The notes beneath the pieces were generated by a model. It did no database searches, had not been told where the DNA came from, and saw nothing but the letters and a program-made list of their open reading frames with translations. Below are positions 59,111-64,000 of a stretch of 64,000 bases of DNA, piece by piece. Position numbers and translations under genes: made by a program. The stretch is from positions 372,001 to 436,000 of the forward strand of contig JAKCPB010000358.1 of assembly GCA_021442155.1 (NCBI GenBank), in the 5' to 3' direction. Position 1 is the first letter of the stretch, and the number at the start of each line of letters is the position of its first letter. Source of the stretch: Cymbidium sinense. Its lineage: Eukaryota > Streptophyta > Magnoliopsida > Asparagales > Orchidaceae.

Positions 59111-59140
59111 AAATAAACTACCTACTAGTTTACTTATTTT
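59111..59140 (+). repeat. Monomer-end box 25
   Basis: AAATAAACTAC then CTACTAGTTTACTTATTTT. Confidence 0.82.
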
Positions 59141-60162
59141 GAAGAATAAAATTTAAAAGTAAAAAAATAAAAAAATAAACCCTAAACCCTAAACCCTAAA
59201 ACCTAAAGTCTAAAGTCTAAACCTACAACCTTTAACCATAAAACCTAAAACCTAATACCCTAAATCCTAAACCCTAAACCCCAAAACCTAAAATTCTAAC
59301 TCATAAACCCTAAACTCTAAACCTTAAACCCTAAACCCTAAAACCTATAACCCTAAACTTGAAACTGTAAACTCTAAACCCTAAACCCTAAAAACCTAAA
59401 ACCTAAACTTAAACAAAATAAAACATAAAAATAACATAAATAAATAAACTTATACCTAAAAAAATTAAAATAATATACAAACCTAAACTTAAACTTAACC
59501 CTAAATCGAAATCACAAAAAAACTAAAAACTAAAAAAAATAAAATAAATAAAAACCTAAACCAAACTAAAAAAAAAACTAAATAAAATAAAAACTAAACG
59601 AAAAATAAAAATTAAATAAAATAAAATAAAATAAAATAAAACTAAATAAAACCTAAACCTAAAAATAAAGCTAAAAAAACCCTAAACCCTAAACTAAAAA
59701 AAACTTTAAACCTAAGATAAGGAAAATAAAAAAAACTAAACCTAAACTAAAATAAACTAAAACTAAAATAAATAAAACTTAAAATTAAACCTAAAATAAA
59801 CTAAACCTAAACTTAAAACTAAATAAAATAAAATGTAGTAAAAATAAACCTAAACCTAAACTAAAAAATAAAACCTAAAAATAAACCAAAAAATATACCT
59901 AATATAATAGCCTAAAACCTAAACCTAAAAAAATAAAATAATAACCTAAACCTAAACCTATAAATAAACAATAAAATCGAAACCTAAAAAATAAAAAAAA
60001 TAAAAAATGCTAAACTAAAAAAAAACATAAACCTAAACCTAAACCTACTGAATAAACTAAAATAAAAAGCCAAAACTAAAATAAATAAACTAAACTAAAT
60101 AAAAATTAAAAAAATACCTAAATAAAAATAAAAAATAAAATAAATTAAAATAAATAAAAAAT

Positions 60163-60200
60163 AAACTAAATAATCCTAAACCTACTCATTTACTTAATTA
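60163..60200 (+). repeat. Monomer-end box 26
   Basis: AAACTAAATAATCCTAAAC then CTACTCATTTACTTAATTA and a T-run. Confidence 0.85.
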
Positions 60201-60438
60201 TTTTTTTTTAAAAATAAAAACCCTAAACCCTAAATGTACAACACTAACCCTACAACCCTAAACCGTAAACACTTAAAAACCCTAAACCCTATACCCTAAA
60301 CTCTAAACCCTAAAAGCATAAACCCTAAACCCTAACCCTAAACCCTAAACCCTAAACCATGAACATAAACTTAAGTAGCTAAACAAATTTAAAAATAAAC
60401 CTAAACCCTAAAACTTACTAAACCAAAACCTAAACCCT

Positions 60439-60930
60439 CAGAATGGGTAGAACCTTGACAGTAGGAAAATCACCGTCAATTAGGCTCGATCTAGATCTGG
60501 TGGTGGAGGCAAAGGCGGAGGCGGCGGTTATCATAGTGGTGGTGGGGGATCTACCATTTCTGGGGGATATGGAGGTGGTGGTTGAAGTAATGGTGGTTAT
60601 GGAGGTCAGAGGAGAGGTAGAGGTTACAATTGTGGTGTTTACAGAGGGAGAGATCAAAAATATGATGGTGGATCCCACTACTCGAGAGGTCAGGTTGGTT
60701 CTGATGGGAACTAGAAAAATTGATGAACGGCTGATCCAATCTACTGCTTACAAAATAATGTCTTTAAAGTAGAGATAGTTCTAGTTATCTAAGGTTTTTG
60801 ATTTTCCCTATGCCTGCTCTTTTTTTTATCTATGTTGTCACTTGTGTCATAGAAAGCTTGGTGTGTTACATCATCAATGAAATCAAAAGGAAGAAATGTT
60901 GAACCAGAATTTGTTCTCAATTAAAAAAAA
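60439..60930 (+). pseudogene. GR-RBP copy 13: no frameshift, four stops
   Basis: Read from 60442 the ancestral frame is kept to the end: NG, TAG, NLDSRKITVN, TAG, ARSRSGGGGKGGGGGYHSGG, GYGGGG, TGA, SNGGYGGQRRGRGYNC, RDQKYDGGSHYSRGQ, VGSDGN, TAG, KN and TGA. Three stops come from CAG or TGG by single C-to-T or G-to-A changes; the TGA could have the same origin. The 3' UTR is complete, and the A-run at 60923-60930 is followed by CCAAAAGCCC and the subfamily-a flank. Decay here is mainly point mutation, unlike copies 6 to 8. Confidence 0.9.
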
Positions 60931-61910
60931 CCAAAAGCCCTAAACCCTAAACTAAAACCAGAACCCTAGACCTAAAACCTAAACCCACAACCCTAAACCC
61001 TAAACCCTAAAAATCCTAAACCCTAAACCCTAAACCCTAAACTCTAAACCCTAAAACCCTAAAACCCTAAAACCTAAACCCTAAACTCTAGACCCTAAAA
61101 CCCTAAACCCTAAACCCTAAACCCTAAAAATTAAACTTTAAACCCTAAACCATAAACCCTAAACCCCAAACCCCAAACCCTAAACCCTAAACCCTCAGTA
61201 ACCCTAAACCCAAAAAAAAGCTAAAAACCTAAACCTAAACCATAAAATAAAATAAATAAAATCCTAAGAAAATAAAATAAAACTTAAGCTAAAGTGAAAC
61301 CTAAACGTAAACCTAAAAAGGAAACAAAATAAAAAGTAAAAACTAAAATAAAAAGTAAAAAAACTACATAAAATAAAAATAAAAAAAACCTAAAATAAAA
61401 ATAAAATAAAAACTAAATAAAAACCTAAAACTAAAAAATAAACCTAAAACTAACTCTTTAACATAAATAAATAATAAAACCTAAACCTTGAACTAAATAA
61501 CAAAACCTAAACCTAAAATAAAATTAAAATAAACTTAAACTGAAGAAAAATAATATAAACAAAAATAAATAAAACCTAAACCTAAACTTAAACCCTAAAT
61601 AAAATATAATAAACTAAAAATAAACCTAAACCTAAACTAAAAAATAAAATTTAAAAACAAACCTAAAACCCAAACCTAAAAAAAATATAATAAAAACTTA
61701 AACCTAACCCTAAAAATAAAAAAATAAAAAATAAAACCTAAACCTAAAAAATAAAATAAAATAAAACTAAACAAAAAACTGAAACCTAAACCTTAACCTA
61801 AAAAATAAACTAAATTAAACAAACCTAAAATAAATAAAGTAAACTAAATAAATTTAAAAATAAACCTAATAAGAATTAAAAATAAAATAAATTAAAATAA
61901 GTAAAAAAAT

Positions 61911-61948
61911 AAACTAAATAAACCTAAACCTACCACTTTACTTAATTT
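61911..61948 (+). repeat. Monomer-end box 27
   Basis: AAACTAAATAAACCTAAACC then TACCACTTTACTTAATTT. Confidence 0.88.
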
Positions 61949-62734
61949 AAAAAAACATTTAATTAATTAAATTAAAGTAAAATTAAAAAAATGTAGCCCT
62001 AAACCCAAAACCCTAAAATTATGCCTAATTCTTAAACCTTGTATAATAAACCTATACCTAAAAAGAAAAGAAAATAAAATAAAATAAACAAAAATAAAAA
62101 CTAAACTAAAATAAAATTAATAGAAACCTAAACTTAACTAAAAATAAAAAAACTTAAATAAAATAAAAACTAAACCTAAAATAAAATAAAATAATAACTA
62201 AATAAAAACCTAAACCTCAAAAATAAACCTAAACATAAAACCTCAAAATAAATAAACTATAAAACCTGAACCCTAAACTAGAAAAAAAATCCTAAACCTA
62301 AAATAATAATAAAATAGACCTAAACCTAAACTAAAATAAACAATACAAAAATAAATAAAACCTAAACCTAAACCTAAAAGAAACTAAACCTAAACCTAAA
62401 CCCTAAATGAAATAAAATAAATTAAAAATAAACCTAAACCTAAACTATAAAGTAAAACCTAAAAAAAAACCTAATACCTAAACCTAAAAGAAATAAAATA
62501 AAAAACCTAAACCTAAACCTAAAAATAAAAAAATACAACCTAAACATAAAAAATAAAATATAAATAGAACTAAACTAAAAAATAAACTGAAACATAAACC
62601 TAAACCTAAAAAATAAACTAAAGTAAAAAACCTAAACTAAAATAAATAAACTTAAAATAAATAAACTAAACAAAATAAAATAAAACTAAAACTAAATAAA
62701 ATTCTAAATTAAAATAAACTAAATAAATAAAAAT

Positions 62735-62772
62735 AAACTAAATAAACCTAAACATACAAGTTTACTTAATTT
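62735..62772 (+). repeat. Monomer-end box 28
   Basis: AAACTAAATAAACCTAAACA then TACAAGTTTACTTAATTT, 824 bases after box 27. Confidence 0.88.
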
Positions 62773-63576
62773 AAAAAATTAAAATTAAAATAAAACTAAA
62801 ATAAAAACCCCCACCCCAAACCTAAACCCTAAACCTATAAAACATAACCTGATCACGGACCACTAAACTCTAAACCCTAAACCCTGAAATCCTAGACCCT
62901 AAAATCAAAATCATAAAACTTAAACCCTAAAACCTACAACCCTAAACCCTAAACCCCAAACCAAAAAAATAAACCCTAAGCCTTAAAAACCTAAAAACCT
63001 ATACTTAAACTAAATAAAACATAAAAAAAAATATAAAACCTAACCTAAATAACATAAATAAATAAAATAAAATAAAAACCTAAACCTAAACCTAAACCTA
63101 AGCCTAAACATAAAAATATAATAAAATTTTAAAAAATAAAAACTAAACTAAAACAAAAAAAAAACTTAAACTAAATGAAAAATAAAATAAACTAAAAAAA
63201 ATAAAAAACCTAAGTAAAATAAAAACTAAATGTAAAATAATATAAAATAAAAAGTAAACCTAAACATAAAATAAATAAATAAAACCTAAACCTAAACCTA
63301 AAATAAACTACACCTAAACCCTAAACTAAATAAGTAAAATAAACTTAAAATAAACCTAAATTTAAACTAAAAAATAAAACTAAAAATAAACCTAAAATAA
63401 AAACCTAAACCAAAACCTAAAAATTAAAAATAAAACTTAAATCTCAAAATAAAAATAAAAATAAAACTAAACTGAAAAATAAACATAAACCTAAACCTAA
63501 AAATTAAACTAAAATAAAAAACCTAAGCTAAAATAAATAAACATAAAATAAAATAAACTAAATTAAATAAAAAATA

Positions 63577-63612
63577 AACTAAATAAACTTAAACTTGTCA
63601 ATTTATTTAATT
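63577..63612 (+). repeat. Monomer-end box 29
   Basis: AACTAAATAAACTTAAACTT then GTCAATTTATTTAATT, 842 bases after box 28. Confidence 0.78.
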
Positions 63613-63694
63613 AAAAAAATAAAAAATCCTTAACCCTAAGCCCTAAACCCTAAACCCTAAACCCTAAATCCTAACCCTAAATCCTCAACCCTAA

Positions 63695-64000
63695 AGCCTA
63701 CAAACCTGGGCTTATGGCCCCAAAACCTGACTCTCCTGGGCTCTAAAACCAGGCTTAAAATCCTGGGCCAAGGCCCTAACCTAAACCAAAACCCAGTAGT
63801 GAGCACTGATCTTTGCCCACTGACCTGACTAAACTAAACCCTAAACTAAAACCCAGGCCATGGGCCTAAACTACTACCACAAACCCTAAACTACTGGGTG
63901 GGCTCCCTGAGCCACACAAAACTCCTGCCCTAAGCCCTGGCCCTGGGCCCTGGGCCCTAAAACCCAAACCATACCCAGGCCATAAACCTAAATCCTCCCA
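63695..64000. other. CCCTGGGCC island at the window end, probable base-calling artefact
   Basis: GGGCCCTGGGCCC, CCAGGCCATGGGCC and CTGGGCTC words alternate with normal CCCTAAACC within the same head. The mixture within one block argues for miscalled telomere repeat and against a separate sequence. Confidence 0.65.

Larger units (their letters stand above)
57981..60438. repeat. Telomere-like satellite with boxes 25 and 26
   Basis: Subfamily-a flank of copy 12, CCCTAAA head to about 58190, long AAATAAA body to box 25, head 59175-59400, body to box 26, head 60215-60360 and the GR-RBP leader (60371-60438). No gene. Confidence 0.9.
60931..64000. repeat. Telomere-like satellite with boxes 27 to 29, to the window end
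   Basis: Fairly canonical CCCTAAA head at 60940-61210 (four perfect units near 61100-61130), AAATAAA body to box 27, then shorter monomers of about 0.83 kb each ending at boxes 28 and 29. The final head turns into CCCTGGGCC words from about 63700. No gene. Confidence 0.9.

Noticed and set aside
5125..60739. His-, Thr- or Ser-rich antisense frames over GR-RBP copies
   Set aside because: Antisense readings of glycine codons (ACC, CAC, TCC repeats).
5137..60772. Val/Glu/Met-rich frames at 5137, 6242, 11173, 40340, 57522 and 60443
   Set aside because: They are the +1 reading of GGT/GGA glycine codons in the GR-RBP fragments. The ancestral frame is the Gly-rich one.
1..64000. A functional chromosome-end telomere
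   Set aside because: No more than about five perfect heptamers occur in a row, and the array is interrupted by LINEs and gene fragments throughout. Interstitial or subtelomeric telomere-like DNA fits better.

Overview
The window looks like nuclear heterochromatin of a land plant, probably a subtelomeric or interstitial telomere-like megasatellite. Three things point there: thousands of degenerate copies of the plant telomere heptamer (CCCTAAA on the + strand), plant-type LINE retrotransposons (DUF4283-like ORF1; ORF2 with endonuclease, reverse transcriptase, zf-RVT and RNase H), and many broken copies of the 3' half of a plant glycine-rich RNA-binding protein gene (GR-RBP, GRP7-like). I see no gene that looks intact and expressed, and no rRNA, tRNA or CRISPR array.

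Layout. 1-17458: a roughly 6 kb higher-order repeat in three copies (starting near 1, 6494 and 12446). Each copy is built from satellite monomers, carries up to three GR-RBP fragments, and ends in a 90-base segment that matches the 5' end of LINE-A. 17459-25326: LINE-A, nearly full length but decayed, inserted in the third copy. 25327-45054: satellite with five LINE 3'-end copies (26444, 30283, 32634, 35672, 38139) and three GR-RBP fragments (28120, 31645, 40334). 45055-52446: LINE-B, the better preserved LINE. 52447-64000: satellite with two GR-RBP fragments (57518, 60439) and a 50-base remnant of a third (53645).

The satellite has a recognisable monomer. A CCCTAAA-rich head decays into a CCTAAA/AAATAAA-rich body and ends at a conserved box, consensus CTACTAGTTTACTTAATTT, preceded by AAACTAAATAAACCTAAAC and followed by an A-run and a fresh CCCTAAA head. 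I count 29 boxes. The + strand of the satellite is almost free of G.

How the parts relate. All LINE copies and all GR-RBP copies lie on the + strand, and wherever the LINE tail survives it runs into CCCTAAA-type repeat in the same orientation. This is the pattern expected of a LINE that targets telomere-like repeats, as TRAS/SART elements do in insects. The GR-RBP piece is 5'-truncated and keeps its 3' UTR and an A-tail, so it was probably retroposed by such a LINE. Shared flanks show that it then spread with the satellite. Several islands, mostly in the third higher-order unit and at the right end, are full of CCCTGGGCC-type words. They are best read as uncorrected nanopore base-calling errors of CCCTAAA, so fine detail there should not be trusted.
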